In this document: one piece after another, positions 51,487-60,871 of the stretch
Numbering within the stretch: the stretch's first letter is position 1
How the letters are laid out: each line of letters opens with the position of its first letter
NCBI RefSeq assembly: GCF_030504625.1
Contig: NZ_JAUKWH010000007.1
Coordinates: 62,001-126,000 of the forward strand
Length of the DNA: 64,000 bases
From: Neisseria sp. MVDL19-042950
GTDB lineage: Bacteria; Pseudomonadota; Gammaproteobacteria; Burkholderiales; Neisseriaceae
Direction of reading: 5' to 3'
Position numbers and translations under genes: made by a program
The notes under the pieces: generated by a model
What the model was told of the DNA's origin: nothing
What the model saw: only the letters and a program-made list of their open reading frames with translations
The model's database searches: none

Positions 51487-54297
51487 ATGAGTAACAATAC
51501 AGTAGAACAATTTGCCGCCGAACTTAAAAAGCCCGTCGACGATTTATTGAAACAATTAAAAAATGCCGGTGTAAACAAAAACAGCGGCAGCGACAGCATT
51601 ACTTCTGACGATAAACAGCTGTTGCTGGCTTATTTGAAAAAAGTACACGGAAGCGAAAGCAGCACGATTAGTATCAGCCGTAAAAAAGCCGAAGTCAGCA
51701 CTGTTGGCGGCGTACAGGTGGAAACCCGCCGCCGCAGCCGAAAAGTGATTGTGCCTTCTGCCGACGAATTGGCTGCCGAGGCTAAAGCCAAGGCCGCCGC
51801 CGAGCAGGAACAGGAAGAAGCGCGTAAAGCAGCCGAAGCCGCTGCACAGGCGGAGCGCGAAGCGGCCGCCAAAGCAGATGCCGAACGTGCGGCTGCTGAG
51901 AAAGCCAAAGCCGAAGAAGAAGCGGCCAAACTAAAAGCGGCTCAGGTACGCATCGAGCAGGCTGCCGAAGAAAAAGCAGTTGAAAAGAAAGCCGCCGAAG
52001 AAAAAGCCCGAGAAGCTGTTCAGACGGCCAAAGCAGAGAAGCCGGCCAAGCAAGGCAAACACAAAGAGCCGAAAAAACAAGCCGCTCCTGCGGTTATCCG
52101 GCCGGTAGTAAGCGCGGAAGAACAAGCCCAGCGCGATGAAGAAGCCCGCCGCGCCGCTGCCATGCGTGCGCACCAAGAAGCTTTGTTGAAAGAGAAGCAA
52201 GAGCGTCAGGCCCGCCGTGAGGCCATGAAACTTCAGGCGCAACAGGAAGCGAAAGCGGCCAAAGAAGGCAAAACGGCCGAGCAACGTTCCGCAAAGCCGA
52301 GCGAAAAAGCACCTTTGGCCTCTACTGCCGGCAAAGCCGGTGCACCTGCACCTGCGCGAGCTAAGAAAGAAGACCGCCACAACCGCGATGAGATGGAAAG
52401 CCGTCCGCGCGGTGGCAAAGATAAAGGTAAAGGCCGCAATCAGAATGCCAATCAGGAAGAGCGCGTGCGCGGCGGCAAAAAAGGCAAAAAACTCAAGCTG
52501 GAGCCGAACCAACATGCTTTCCAAGCACCGACCGAGCCGGTGGTACATGAAGTGTTGGTGCCTGAAACCATTACCGTGGCCGATTTGGCGCACAAAATGG
52601 CCGTTAAAGGCGTAGAAGTGGTTAAGGCGCTGATGAAAATGGGCATGATGGTTACCATCAACCAATCCATCGACCAAGATACCGCATTGATTGTGGTTGA
52701 AGAATTAGGCCACATCGGTAAGCCTGCCGCAGCCGACGATCCCGAAGCCTTCTTGAGCGATGATGCCGAAACCGCCGCAACGGCAGAGCAATTCCCGCGT
52801 CCGCCGGTTGTTACCGTAATGGGTCACGTTGACCACGGTAAAACCTCGTTGCTCGACTACATCCGTCGCGCCAAAGTGGTGCAAGGCGAAGCGGGCGGCA
52901 TTACCCAGCACATCGGCGCTTATCACGTGGAAACCCCGCGCGGTGTGATTACCTTCTTGGATACTCCGGGGCACGAAGCGTTTACCGCCATGCGTGCCCG
53001 CGGTGCCAAAGCCACCGACATTGTGATTCTGGTGGTGGCCGCTGATGACGGCGTGATGCCGCAAACCATCGAAGCCATTGCCCATGCGAAAGCGGCGGGC
53101 GTGCCGATTGTGGTGGCAGTAAACAAAATCGATAAAGAGGCAGCCAACCCCGAGCGTATCCGCCAAGAGTTGACGGCGCATGAAGTTGTGCCGGACGAGT
53201 GGGGCGGCGATGTGCAGTTTGTCAATGTATCGGCCAAACAAGGTTTGAATATTGATGCGCTGCTGGAAGCCGTGCTGCTGGAAGCTGAAGTGTTGGAACT
53301 GACTGCTCCGGTTGATACGCCTGCCAAAGGTATCATCGTTGAAGCGCGCTTGGATAAAGGACGCGGTGCGGTGGCAACCTTGCTGGTTCAAAGCGGCACG
53401 CTGAAAAAAGGCGATATGCTGCTGGCGGGTACTGCGTTCGGTAAGATTCGCGCGATGACCGATGAAAACGGCAAGCAGATTGAAGAAGCCGGCCCGTCGA
53501 TTCCTGTTGAAATCCTCGGTTTGTCCGATGTGCCTAACGCGGGTGAAGACGCTATGGTATTGGCAGATGAGAAAAAAGCCCGTGAAATCGCATTGTTCCG
53601 CCAAGGCAAATTCCGCGACGTACGTTTGGCCAAACAACAGGCGGCCAAGCTGGAAAATATGTTCAGCAACATGGGCGAGCAGGTACAATCGCTGTCGGTT
53701 ATCATTAAAGCCGACGTTCAAGGTTCGTACGAAGCACTTTCGGGCAGCCTGAAAAAACTGTCTACCGACGAAGTGAAAGTCAACGTGCTGCACAGCGGCG
53801 TGGGCGGTATCACCGAGTCTGACGTTAACCTTGCGATTGCGTCCGGCGCATTCATTATCGGCTTTAACGTGCGTGCCGACGGTTCCGCACGCAAGCTGGC
53901 CGAGAGCGAAGATGTCGAAATCCGCTACTACAACATCATCTATGATGCTATCGACGATGTGAAGGCGGCCATGAGCGGTATGTTGGCACCGGAAGAGAAA
54001 GAGCAAGTGATCGGTACGGTGGAAATCCGTCAGGTTATCAGCGTATCGAAAGTGGGCAATATCGCCGGCTGTATGGTTACCGACGGTATCGTGAAGCGCG
54101 ATTCGCACATCCGCCTCATCCGCAACAATGTGGTTATCCATACCGGCGAGCTGGCCTCGCTGAAGCGTTACAAAGACGACGTAAAAGAAGTGCGCATGGG
54201 CTACGAATGCGGCCTGATGCTGAAAAACTTCAATGAGATTATGGAAGGCGACCAGTTGGAAGTATTTGAAATCGTAGAAGTGGCACGTTCGTTGTAA
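51487..54297 (+). CDS. infB: Translation initiation factor IF-2
   Basis: A 936-residue GTPase that brings fMet-tRNA to the 30S subunit. The N-terminal IF2N helix region (about 1-50) is followed by a long Ala/Glu/Lys-rich coiled segment (about 80-290), a second IF2N region, the G domain with [12 protein letters not shown] (P-loop), DTPGHEAF and NKIDK, then domains II-IV. It starts 12 bases after nusA. rbfA and truB, which follow in E. coli, are absent; zur comes next after a DUS hairpin. An internal partial DUS lies near 52020. Confidence 0.97.
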   Translation: MSNNTVEQFAAELKKPVDDLLKQLKNAGVNKNSGSDSITSDDKQLLLAYLKKVHGSESSTISISRKKAEVSTVGGVQVETRRRSRKVIVPSADELAAEAKAKAAAEQEQEEARKAAEAAAQAEREAAAKADAERAAAEKAKAEEEAAKLKAAQVRIEQAAEEKAVEKKAAEEKAREAVQTAKAEKPAKQGKHKEPKKQAAPAVIRPVVSAEEQAQRDEEARRAAAMRAHQEALLKEKQERQARREAMKLQAQQEAKAAKEGKTAEQRSAKPSEKAPLASTAGKAGAPAPARAKKEDRHNRDEMESRPRGGKDKGKGRNQNANQEERVRGGKKGKKLKLEPNQHAFQAPTEPVVHEVLVPETITVADLAHKMAVKGVEVVKALMKMGMMVTINQSIDQDTALIVVEELGHIGKPAAADDPEAFLSDDAETAATAEQFPRPPVVTVMGHVDHGKTSLLDYIRRAKVVQGEAGGITQHIGAYHVETPRGVITFLDTPGHEAFTAMRARGAKATDIVILVVAADDGVMPQTIEAIAHAKAAGVPIVVAVNKIDKEAANPERIRQELTAHEVVPDEWGGDVQFVNVSAKQGLNIDALLEAVLLEAEVLELTAPVDTPAKGIIVEARLDKGRGAVATLLVQSGTLKKGDMLLAGTAFGKIRAMTDENGKQIEEAGPSIPVEILGLSDVPNAGEDAMVLADEKKAREIALFRQGKFRDVRLAKQQAAKLENMFSNMGEQVQSLSVIIKADVQGSYEALSGSLKKLSTDEVKVNVLHSGVGGITESDVNLAIASGAFIIGFNVRADGSARKLAESEDVEIRYYNIIYDAIDDVKAAMSGMLAPEEKEQVIGTVEIRQVISVSKVGNIAGCMVTDGIVKRDSHIRLIRNNVVIHTGELASLKRYKDDVKEVRMGYECGLMLKNFNEIMEGDQLEVFEIVEVARSL

Positions 54298-54319
54298 TGG
54301 TGCCCGAACGGTAATATAG

Positions 54320-54371
54320 GCTGTCTGAACAGTTTTAGCGAAACTCGCAAAGCTCGTTTTCAGACGGCCTT
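54320..54371 (+). terminator. Imperfect DUS-pair hairpin after infB
   Basis: AGGCTGTCTGAA (one mismatch) faces a perfect TTTTCAGACGGCC; GCGAAACTCGC and AAGCTCGTTTT lie in the loop. Confidence 0.55.
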
Positions 54372-54394
54372 TCGCATATCGAGGCCAACCTCGT

Positions 54395-54400
54395 TATAAT
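54395..54400 (+). promoter_or_regulatory. Possible -10 box of the zur promoter
   Basis: TATAAT at 54395-54400 lies 40 bases before the zur start; TTCGCA 18 bases upstream is a weak -35. A DUS copy lies between it and the start codon. Confidence 0.4.
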
Positions 54401-54439
54401 TAAGTATTCCTCAATCAGAAACAGGCCGTCTGAAAAGCC

Positions 54440-54907
54440 ATGACTACTATTAAAGAAAAAATCCTCGCCCAAGCCAAGAAAGACGGGGTGCAGGTTACCG
54501 CCTTGCGCGAACAGGTTTTGGACATCGTATTGCAGCAAACCGGCGTAATCAAGGCCTATAACGTGCTGTCGCAAATGCAGCAGCAAAGTAAAGGCGTAGT
54601 GGCTCCGCCGACCGCGTATCGGGCGTTGGACTTTTGGGCGGAGCAGGGTGTGCTGCATAAAGTAACCGCCGTCAACGGCTATGTGCTGTGCAGCCACGCG
54701 CAGCACGAGTGCGGCACGCACTGCCATAAGCATGACGAAGCGGCGCACCACAGCGCGTTTATTCTCGTGTGTACCGAATGCGGAGAGGTTGACGAGCAAA
54801 CCCTCAGCAAAGAATGGGCGGCGTTGCGCGCAGGCGTGGCGGCAAGCGGTTTTATATTGAAAGAAGAACATGTCGTCTTAACAGGAGTGTGTAAAAAATG
54901 TCGGTAA
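54440..54907 (+). CDS. zur: Zinc uptake regulator Zur (Fur family)
   Basis: A 155-residue Fur-family repressor. The winged helix (1-80, with VVAPPTAYRALDFWAEQGVLHKV) precedes the dimerisation domain, where Cys111-x-x-Cys114 and Cys151-x-x-Cys154 form a structural zinc site and a His/Cys-rich loop (86-104, CGTHCHKHDEAAHH) should sense zinc. TAYRALDFW and the early Cys pattern match Zur better than Fur or PerR. The last 10 bases overlap the following G3E GTPase gene, which points to joint control of zinc supply. Confidence 0.88.
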   Translation: MTTIKEKILAQAKKDGVQVTALREQVLDIVLQQTGVIKAYNVLSQMQQQSKGVVAPPTAYRALDFWAEQGVLHKVTAVNGYVLCSHAQHECGTHCHKHDEAAHHSAFILVCTECGEVDEQTLSKEWAALRAGVAASGFILKEEHVVLTGVCKKCR

Positions 54908-55821
54908 AAAAAACCAAAGTCCACTTGATTTCGGGCTTTCTCGGTACGGGTAAAACGACTGCTCTGAAAAGTTTGATGGAACAAAAAGACCCGAATGAAA
55001 AATGGGTTATTATCGTGAACGAATTTGGCGAAATCGGCATCGACGGTGCCGTGTTGAGCAATAACGGCATTCCCGTTGCCGAAATTGCCGGCGGCTGCCT
55101 GTGTTGTACCGCCGGCCCGCAGTTGGGCGCTACCGTGCAGAAAATGTTGCGCGATGCCCAACCCGACCGCCTGATGATTGAAGCCAGCGGTTTGGCACAT
55201 GCCGCCAGCGTGATTGACGAATTGAAAGTCAAACCACTCGACGAACAGCTTGAAATCGCCGCAGTGTTTACCGTAGTCGACCCGCGTCAGTTTATCGATC
55301 CCAACTACGCACAACAGGCTTTGTATAAAGACCAGATCGGCGTGTGTGATGTGTTGGTGGCCAGCAAAACCGATTTGTGCACGCCCGAAATATTGGCGGA
55401 ATTCCGCGAAAAAGCCGCCAAGCTCTTCCCGCCCAAAGCCAAAGTGGTGGAAGTAGATAACGCTAAAATGGATATCGCATGGCTGGAAATTCCCGTGGTG
55501 GAAAAATCCCGCTACCGCTTGAAAGCCTTGCCCGATAATACCATGGGCTATCAATCGCAAGGCTTTACCTTCCCGGCCGGGCAAGATTTCGACGGCGAAC
55601 GCCTTACCAATTTTTTCAACGATCTGCCGAAATTTACCGAAGGTCTGGTGCGCGCCAAAGGCGTGTTTCAGGTAATGGGCACGTGGGTATGGCTCAACTG
55701 GGTGGACGGCAAATGGGGCGCGAACCAAGTTTCATGGCGGCGCGACAGCCGTTTCGAGCTGATTGCCAAAGCATTTGATGCGGATTTAATCGAGCAAAAA
55801 CTCAAAGCAGCATTGGAATAA
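54898..55821 (+). CDS. CobW/COG0523 G3E-family GTPase, probable zinc chaperone
   Basis: A 307-residue metallochaperone-type GTPase. P-loop GFLGTGKTT (13-21), the metal motif CLCC (Cys67, 69, 70), Walker B-like LMIEASGLA, base motif SKTD and the CobW C-terminal domain (from about 210, RAKGVFQVMGTWVWLNWVDGKW) are all seen. Because it overlaps zur by 10 bases it is translationally coupled to it; Zur-linked members of this family are thought to hand zinc to essential enzymes when zinc is scarce. The client protein is not predictable. Confidence 0.9.
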   Translation: MSVKKTKVHLISGFLGTGKTTALKSLMEQKDPNEKWVIIVNEFGEIGIDGAVLSNNGIPVAEIAGGCLCCTAGPQLGATVQKMLRDAQPDRLMIEASGLAHAASVIDELKVKPLDEQLEIAAVFTVVDPRQFIDPNYAQQALYKDQIGVCDVLVASKTDLCTPEILAEFREKAAKLFPPKAKVVEVDNAKMDIAWLEIPVVEKSRYRLKALPDNTMGYQSQGFTFPAGQDFDGERLTNFFNDLPKFTEGLVRAKGVFQVMGTWVWLNWVDGKWGANQVSWRRDSRFELIAKAFDADLIEQKLKAALE

Positions 55822-55836
55822 CATCCAAACCGGTTG

Positions 55837-55895
55837 AGGCCGTCTGAAAACATTTCATCGCAATTTGTCGATGCCGAAGTTTTCAGACGGCCTTT
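55837..55895 (+). terminator. DUS-pair terminator after the G3E GTPase gene
   Basis: AGGCCGTCTGAAAA faces TTTTCAGACGGCCTTT with an inner stem CATCG/CGATG. Confidence 0.7.
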
Positions 55896-55913
55896 GCATG
55901 AGCGGTGCGAGTA

Positions 55914-55943
55914 TTGACAAGCCCGAAGCAGGGTCATTATAGT
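55914..55943 (+). promoter_or_regulatory. Sigma-70 promoter for the DUF1508 gene
   Basis: A perfect TTGACA (55914-55919) and TATAGT (55938-55943) are 18 bases apart. The start codon is 76 bases further. Confidence 0.75.
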
Positions 55944-56018
55944 GTTCGCCGGAATGCCTGTTTGGATATGATTTTTGATGTTTTTTTGCATGCAGATGTT
56001 TTACTGAAGGAGTCAGCA

Positions 56019-56348
56019 ATGGCAACATTTGAATTGAAGAAAAGCGAAGGCGGTGAGTTTCATTTCAACTTCGTTGGCGAAGAAGACAAAACCATTCTGC
56101 GCAGCGAGCAGTACGGCAGCAAAGCCTCCGCGCAAAACGGTATCGAATCGGTGCGCAGCAACGCCGGCAACGATAGCCGTTACGAATTGAAAACCAGCAG
56201 TTCCGGCAAAGTTTATTTTAATTTGAAAGCCGCCAACGGGCAGGTTATCGGCACCAGCATGATGTATGCCGGCGAAGCGGAGCGCGAGGCGGCTATCGCA
56301 CAGGTGAAGAACGGTGCGCCGCAGGCCGGTGTGGTGGAGGATTGGTAA
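56019..56348 (+). CDS. DUF1508/UPF0339 (YegP-like) protein
   Basis: A 109-residue protein of two tandem copies of the DUF1508 unit: FELKKSEGGEFHFNFVGEEDKTILRS-like in the first half and YELKTSSSGKVYFNLKAANGQVIGTS-like in the second, each followed by a short Ala/Glu-rich helix (SKASAQNGIESV, GEAEREAAIAQV). AGGAG precedes the ATG at 56019. Its own strong promoter and terminator make it a single unit. Function is unknown; homologues are small soluble, often abundant proteins. Confidence 0.9.
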   Translation: MATFELKKSEGGEFHFNFVGEEDKTILRSEQYGSKASAQNGIESVRSNAGNDSRYELKTSSSGKVYFNLKAANGQVIGTSMMYAGEAEREAAIAQVKNGAPQAGVVEDW

Positions 56349-56375
56349 GCGCTGCGATGCTCTCGGACAAGCGAT

Positions 56376-56411
56376 AAATCCCTTGAAATATTGTGAGATT
56401 TCAAGGGATTT
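56376..56411 (+). terminator. Inverted-repeat terminator after the DUF1508 gene
   Basis: AAATCCCTTGAAAT (56376-56389) pairs perfectly with ATTTCAAGGGATTT (56398-56411) over an eight-base loop. Confidence 0.75.
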
Positions 56412-56422
56412 GCTATATGAAC

Positions 56423-56462
56423 AGGCCGTCTGAAAACCTGCTTGGCGGGTTTCAGACGGCCT
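56423..56462. terminator. DUS-pair terminator before corC stop
   Basis: AGGCCGTCTGAAA (56423-56435) faces TTTCAGACGGCCT (56450-56462), with inner stem AACC/GGTT. It serves corC on the minus strand. Confidence 0.75.
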
Positions 56463-56495
56463 GAAGTCTTTTAAATATGCGAATGAAGCGGGAGA

Positions 56496-57326
56496 TTATT
56501 CTTTCACGCGGATCGCCATCAAGGTATGCAGCCTGCGGTTGTCGGCGCGGGCAACGGTGAATTGCAGCGGGCCGATAACCACTTTTTCGCCGCGCACGGG
56601 CAGATGGCCGATTTCCTGAATCACCAAGCCGCCGATGGTATCGACTTCTTCGTCGCTGTAATCGGTGCCGAAATATTCGTTGATGTCTTCGATTTCGGTG
56701 ATGGCGTTGATGCGGTAGCGTTCGGCGGATACCGGAAAGATATTGTCGCCGCTTTCGTCTTCGTCGAATTCGTCTTCGATGTCGCCGACGATTTGTTCGA
56801 TGATGTCTTCAAACGTTACCAGCCCGGAAATGCCGCCGTATTCATCGACCACGATGGCCATGTGGTTGCGTTGTTCGCGGAATTCTTTCAAAAGCGAATT
56901 GAGCGATTTACCTTCGGGCACAAACACGGCGGGACGTAAGATGGCTTGCAGGTTGAATTGCTCGGGATTAAGCGCGTATTTGAGCAGGTCTTTGGCGTGG
57001 AGGATGCCGAGCACGTTGTCTTTGTCTTCGCCGATAACGGGAAAGCGCGAGCGGGCGGTTTCGATGATGTAGGGGATGATGCGCTCCATGCTTTCGTCGG
57101 CTTTGATTACGTCCATCTGGCTGCGGGTAATCATGGCATCACGCACTTCGAGTTCGGCGAAATCGAGCACTTTTTCCAAGCGCAGCAGGGTTTCGCTGTC
57201 GAACACTTCCTGCTCGTGTGCCTGACGCAGCAGGTTGATCACGTCTTCGGCGGAATCGGGAGCGTCGCCCGAAATGCGGGCTACGAGGCGTTCAAAAAAA
57301 GAGGGCTTCGACTGGCTGTCGTCCAT
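56496..57326 (-). CDS. corC: CorC/HlyC-type CBS-domain protein (YbeX)
   Basis: A 276-residue soluble protein with two CBS domains (about 65-125 with VRDAMITRSQMDVI, and 130-185 with HMAIVVDEYGGISGLVTFEDIIEQIVGDIEDE) and a C-terminal CorC_HlyC transporter-associated domain (about 200-276). Lacking the DUF21 membrane domain it matches YbeX/CorC, linked to Mg/Co efflux and to ribosome maturation. It starts six bases after the ybeY stop, and ybeY-ybeX pairing is conserved in proteobacteria. Confidence 0.92.
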   Translation of the reverse strand: MDDSQSKPSFFERLVARISGDAPDSAEDVINLLRQAHEQEVFDSETLLRLEKVLDFAELEVRDAMITRSQMDVIKADESMERIIPYIIETARSRFPVIGEDKDNVLGILHAKDLLKYALNPEQFNLQAILRPAVFVPEGKSLNSLLKEFREQRNHMAIVVDEYGGISGLVTFEDIIEQIVGDIEDEFDEDESGDNIFPVSAERYRINAITEIEDINEYFGTDYSDEEVDTIGGLVIQEIGHLPVRGEKVVIGPLQFTVARADNRRLHTLMAIRVKE

Positions 57327-57332
57327 TTCTGA

Positions 57333-57842
57333 TTAATCCTGTCGGTAAGGGTTGGGGTATCCTAACTGATTCAGCAGGCGGGTTTCAAGTGTTTCCATGA
57401 TTTCGGCTTCGCCGTCTTCGATGTGGTCGTAGCCCATCAGGTGCAGCGTGCCGTGTATGGTGAGGTGGGCGAAGTGCTGCGCGGGCGTTTTGCCTTGTTC
57501 GGCGGCTTCTTTCAGCACCACTTGCGGGCAGATGATTAAATCGCCGTAGAGGCCGTCTGAAAGTTGGTCGGGCATGATTTCGCCTTCGTTGAGGGCGAAA
57601 CTCAATACGTTGGTGGCGTAGTCTTTGCCGCGGTAATCGGCGTTGTAGGCGCGGGCGGGTTCTTCGTCGAGCAGCACGATGCTGATGTCGGCGCGGCGGT
57701 ATTCGTTTTTAAGCGCATGCCATGCCCAGCGGTAGAAGTCTTGTTCGGACGGCAGTTCGGAAAGGCTGCTTTGGTTGTCGAAATGCAGGGTGAAGCGTTG
57801 TCGTTGTAGGGTGGGGAAAGGGTATTTTTTGGCGCGTTTCAT
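57333..57842 (-). CDS. ybeY: Endoribonuclease YbeY
   Basis: A 169-residue metalloprotein for 16S rRNA 3' processing and quality control. The zinc motif HGTLHLMGYDH near residues 130-140 is complete, and the region RGKDYATNVLSFALNEG is typical. An internal DUS is read as LSDGLYGDL near residue 95. It is the first gene of ybeY-corC; phoH, which often precedes it, is missing here, and hemC is divergent on the other side. Confidence 0.95.
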   Translation of the reverse strand: MKRAKKYPFPTLQRQRFTLHFDNQSSLSELPSEQDFYRWAWHALKNEYRRADISIVLLDEEPARAYNADYRGKDYATNVLSFALNEGEIMPDQLSDGLYGDLIICPQVVLKEAAEQGKTPAQHFAHLTIHGTLHLMGYDHIEDGEAEIMETLETRLLNQLGYPNPYRQD

Positions 57843-57945
57843 AAATCGTTGCGGGAATGTGGTTCAGGCGGAAATATAGCATAAGGCCGTCTGAAAAACA
57901 TGATAGACTTGTGCCGTTATTTTGACGTATTGCAAATATATTCTT

Positions 57946-58881
57946 ATGAACCCTAAAAAACTCGTTATCGCCAGCCGCGAAAGCATGTTGGCTATGTGGC
58001 AGGCCGAGCATATACAAGGCCGTCTGAAACAGCTTTATCCCGAATGCGAGGTCAGCATTTTGGGCATGACCACGCGCGGCGACCAGATTCTCGACAAAAC
58101 GCTCTCGAAAATCGGCGGCAAAGGTTTGTTTATCAAAGAGCTGGAGCAGGCTTTGCAAGACGGCCGCGCAGATTTGGCCGTGCACTCGATTAAAGACGTG
58201 CCGATGGTGTTGCCCGAAGGTTTTGCGCTGGCCGCCATTTGCGAGCGTGCCAACCCGTTTGACGCATTTGTGTCTAACCGATATGCACGTTTGGAAGAGA
58301 TGCCGGAAGGCGCGGTGGTGGGTACGGCGAGCTTGCGCCGCGAAGCGCAGATTCGCGCACGTTATCCGCATTTGACCATCAAACCGTTGCGCGGCAATGT
58401 ACAAACCCGTTTGGCTAAGCTGGACAACGGCGACTACGATGCCATTATTCTTGCCGCCGCCGGTTTGCAGCGTTTGGGGCTGGACGAGCGCATCCGCATG
58501 ATTATGTCGCCGTTCGACAGCCTGCCTGCCGCGGGGCAGGGCGCATTGGGTATCGAGATTGCCGCCAACCGCTATGATTTGCTGGAAGTGTTGAACCCGC
58601 TGAACCACGCCGTGACCAATGCCTGCGTAACTGCCGAGCGTGCGCTTGCCCGCGCGTTGGACGGCAGTTGCCAAGTGCCGTTGGCGGCTTATTGCACCGA
58701 AGAAAACGGCCTCCTGACCTTGCGCGGCTTGGTCGGCCATCCCGACGGCTCGGTGGTTTTGCAGGCCGAAGCCGAAGCGCCCGCGGCCTATGCCGACGCG
58801 CTGGGCCGCGCCGTTGCCAAAAAGCTGGCGGACGACGGCGCAGTAGAATTGATTCAGGCGATTTTAAGCGAGCAGCAATAA
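57946..58881 (+). CDS. hemC: Porphobilinogen deaminase (hydroxymethylbilane synthase)
   Basis: A 311-residue enzyme that joins four porphobilinogen units. The dipyrromethane cofactor cysteine is Cys242 in [27 protein letters not shown] at the N-terminus and [19 protein letters not shown] and [11 protein letters not shown] (substrate-binding arginines) are complete. The ATG at 57946 lacks a visible ribosome binding site. An in-frame DUS is read as QGRLK near residue 24. hemD does not follow, unlike in many proteobacteria. Confidence 0.96.
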   Translation: MNPKKLVIASRESMLAMWQAEHIQGRLKQLYPECEVSILGMTTRGDQILDKTLSKIGGKGLFIKELEQALQDGRADLAVHSIKDVPMVLPEGFALAAICERANPFDAFVSNRYARLEEMPEGAVVGTASLRREAQIRARYPHLTIKPLRGNVQTRLAKLDNGDYDAIILAAAGLQRLGLDERIRMIMSPFDSLPAAGQGALGIEIAANRYDLLEVLNPLNHAVTNACVTAERALARALDGSCQVPLAAYCTEENGLLTLRGLVGHPDGSVVLQAEAEAPAAYADALGRAVAKKLADDGAVELIQAILSEQQ

Positions 58882-58900
58882 GCGTTTCAGACGGCCTTTC

Positions 58901-58990
58901 TTAGAGCCTGTTTGTAATCTTCTTGTGTAGGCGTTTTTCGAGGTTTCGGCCGACAACACGGCCACTATGGAGATTTTGAACAGGCTCTTA
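58901..58990. mobile_element. 90-bp MITE-like element with terminal inverted repeats
   Basis: TTAGAGCCTGTTTGTAATCT (58901-58920) and AGATTTTGAACAGGCTCTTA (58971-58990) are imperfect inverted repeats. GAGCCTG...CAGGCTC is flanked on both sides by TTA, which fits a 3-bp target duplication as made by some IS5-group transposases. No transposase is encoded; it sits between the DUS after hemC and the CDF gene. Confidence 0.55.
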
Positions 58991-59010
58991 TATTTCCAAA
59001 GGAGAAAGCC

Positions 59011-59964
59011 ATGCCGCACGACCATCATTCCCACAGCCACACGGCCAATAAAAAAGTATTGGCGGTAGCATTTGCGGTGATCGCATCTTTCATGGTGGTA
59101 GAGGCAGTCGGCGGCTGGCTCACCAACTCGCTGGCGTTGCTGTCGGATGCAGGGCATATGTTCAGCGACGCATTCTCGCTCGGCATCGCCTTGCTGGCGT
59201 TCAAATTCAGCGAAAAAGCCACCACGCTCGATAAAACCTTCGGCTACAAGCGGTTTGAAATTTTAACGGCGGCCTTTAACGGCATCACTCTGATCGTGAT
59301 TGCCGCAATGATTTTTTTAGAAGCCGTCGAACGCTTCCGTCAGCCTCCGGAAATCGCCACCACCGGCATGCTGGTGATCAGTATCATCGGGCTGCTGGTG
59401 AACCTTTTCGTGGCGTGGTACATGCTGCGCGGCGGCGACACCGAAGGCAATATCAACATGCGCGGAGCCTATCTGCATGTGTTGAGCGATTTGTTCGGCT
59501 CGTTCGGCGCGATAGCCGCCGCCGTGCTGATGATGGCGTTCGGCTGGAAATGGGCCGACCCGTTGGCCAGCGTTTTTGTGGCGGCATTGGTGGGGCGGAG
59601 CGGCTGGCAGGTATTCCGCAAAACCCTGCACATTTTGATGGAAGGCACGCCCGATAATGTCGATGTCGACGTGCTGCTCGACACCATCAGGCAAGCCGAA
59701 GGCGTGCAGTCGGTGCATGATTTGCATGTGTGGACGATTACCAGCAACATCAACGCCTTATCCTGCCATATCGTTGTCGACGGCGATTTGAGCGTGGTCG
59801 AGGCCGAACAAATCGTTTACCGCATCGAACATGCGCTGGCGCATCAAAATATCCAACACACCACCGTGCAAGTGGAAAGCAGCCGACATCCGCACGAAGA
59901 CAGCGTGTTGTGCTTGATTCATCCGGATGAGCATGAAACACACGGCCATCATCATGCACATTAA
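59011..59964 (+). CDS. CDF-family cation efflux protein (Zn/Co/Cd exporter)
   Basis: A 317-residue inner-membrane antiporter of the CzcD/ZitB group. His-rich ends (MPHDHHSHSH and HGHHHAH) bind metal; about six helices span 17-200. The metal site residues are visible in helix 2 (LLSDAGHMFSDA, Asp46 and Asp53 region, His49) and helix 5 (HVLSDLFGS). The cytoplasmic C-domain (from about 210) has VHDLHVW. GGAG precedes the ATG. Zinc is the most likely substrate because of the HxxxD pair, but Co or Cd cannot be excluded. Confidence 0.92.
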   Translation: MPHDHHSHSHTANKKVLAVAFAVIASFMVVEAVGGWLTNSLALLSDAGHMFSDAFSLGIALLAFKFSEKATTLDKTFGYKRFEILTAAFNGITLIVIAAMIFLEAVERFRQPPEIATTGMLVISIIGLLVNLFVAWYMLRGGDTEGNINMRGAYLHVLSDLFGSFGAIAAAVLMMAFGWKWADPLASVFVAALVGRSGWQVFRKTLHILMEGTPDNVDVDVLLDTIRQAEGVQSVHDLHVWTITSNINALSCHIVVDGDLSVVEAEQIVYRIEHALAHQNIQHTTVQVESSRHPHEDSVLCLIHPDEHETHGHHHAH

Positions 59965-59978
59965 ATCTGCTAGAATTC

Positions 59979-60017
59979 AGGCCGTCTGAAACCTGATTAC
60001 ATCTTTTCAGACGGCCT
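59979..60017 (+). terminator. DUS-pair terminator after the CDF gene
   Basis: AGGCCGTCTGAAA faces TTTTCAGACGGCCT (60004-60017). Confidence 0.7.
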
Positions 60018-60059
60018 CAACACATAGAAAATCGTTACCCACCATCATTAAGGACACCC

Positions 60060-60707
60060 ATGACCGAAGCCGTATTGTTCGACTTGGACGGCACCCTCGC
60101 CGACACCGCACTCGATTTGGGCGGCGCACTTAACACCTTGCTGCGCCGCCACAATTTACCCGAAAAAAGCATGGCAGAAGTCCGCCCCGTCGCCAGCCAT
60201 GGCGCAAGCGGCCTGATTCTGATGGGCGCAGGTATCACCAAAGACCATCCCGAACACACCCGTTGGCGGCAGGAATATCTGGCCGAATACGAACGCTGCT
60301 TCGACCATGAAACCGTGTTGTTCGACGATATCGACCGATTGATTGCCGAACTCGACAAACGCGGCATCAAATGGGGCATCATCACCAACAAGCCGCATAC
60401 CTTCACCCACCGCCTCGTGCCGAAACTCGGCTTCAGCGTCGCGCCTGCCGTGGTTGTCAGCGGCGATACCTGCGGCGAAGCCAAACCCAGCACCAAGCCC
60501 ATGTTTTACGCCTGCGAACAAATCGGCGTAAAACCCGAAAATTGTATCTATGTAGGCGATGCCGAGCGCGATATGCAGGCAGGAAAAAATGCCGGCATGA
60601 AAACCGTGTTGGCCGACTGGGGCTATATCGCCGCCGAAGACAAAACCGAAGAATGGCTGCATGATGCGCGCATTGATGCACCGCTGGATTTGTTGGACTG
60701 TCTTTGA
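60060..60707 (+). CDS. gph: Phosphoglycolate phosphatase-like HAD hydrolase
   Basis: A 215-residue HAD phosphatase. Motif I DLDGT (Asp8, Asp10), motif II ITNKPH (Thr), motif III Lys in [10 protein letters not shown], and motif [14 protein letters not shown] (GDxxxD) are all present, with a small helical cap domain (about 15-80). Gph recycles 2-phosphoglycolate formed during DNA repair; substrate by homology, so a related phosphatase is possible. Monocistronic between DUS pairs. Confidence 0.85.
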   Translation: MTEAVLFDLDGTLADTALDLGGALNTLLRRHNLPEKSMAEVRPVASHGASGLILMGAGITKDHPEHTRWRQEYLAEYERCFDHETVLFDDIDRLIAELDKRGIKWGIITNKPHTFTHRLVPKLGFSVAPAVVVSGDTCGEAKPSTKPMFYACEQIGVKPENCIYVGDAERDMQAGKNAGMKTVLADWGYIAAEDKTEEWLHDARIDAPLDLLDCL

Positions 60708-60720
60708 GGCAAAGCATTCG

Positions 60721-60760
60721 ACAAGGCCGTCTGAAACCAATCTTTCAGACGGCCTTGTTT
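60721..60760 (+). terminator. DUS-pair terminator after gph
   Basis: ACAAGGCCGTCTGAAA and TTTCAGACGGCCTTGT form a 16-bp stem with a short loop and a T-run. Confidence 0.85.
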
Positions 60761-60871
60761 AGAAAAACAGTTAGTTTTAACGGCTGTTTCCATCTCTTGT
60801 TAAAGAGCGTAAGATTAACATTTCGAGTGATTAATCGTTTTCTTCCGTTTCCACCACAGAAAGGTATCATC

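Noticed and set aside
52705..54141. 478-codon antisense frame within infB
   Set aside because: The opposite strand encodes a complete IF-2 G domain; the antisense product has an unnatural His/Asp-rich composition and no motifs.
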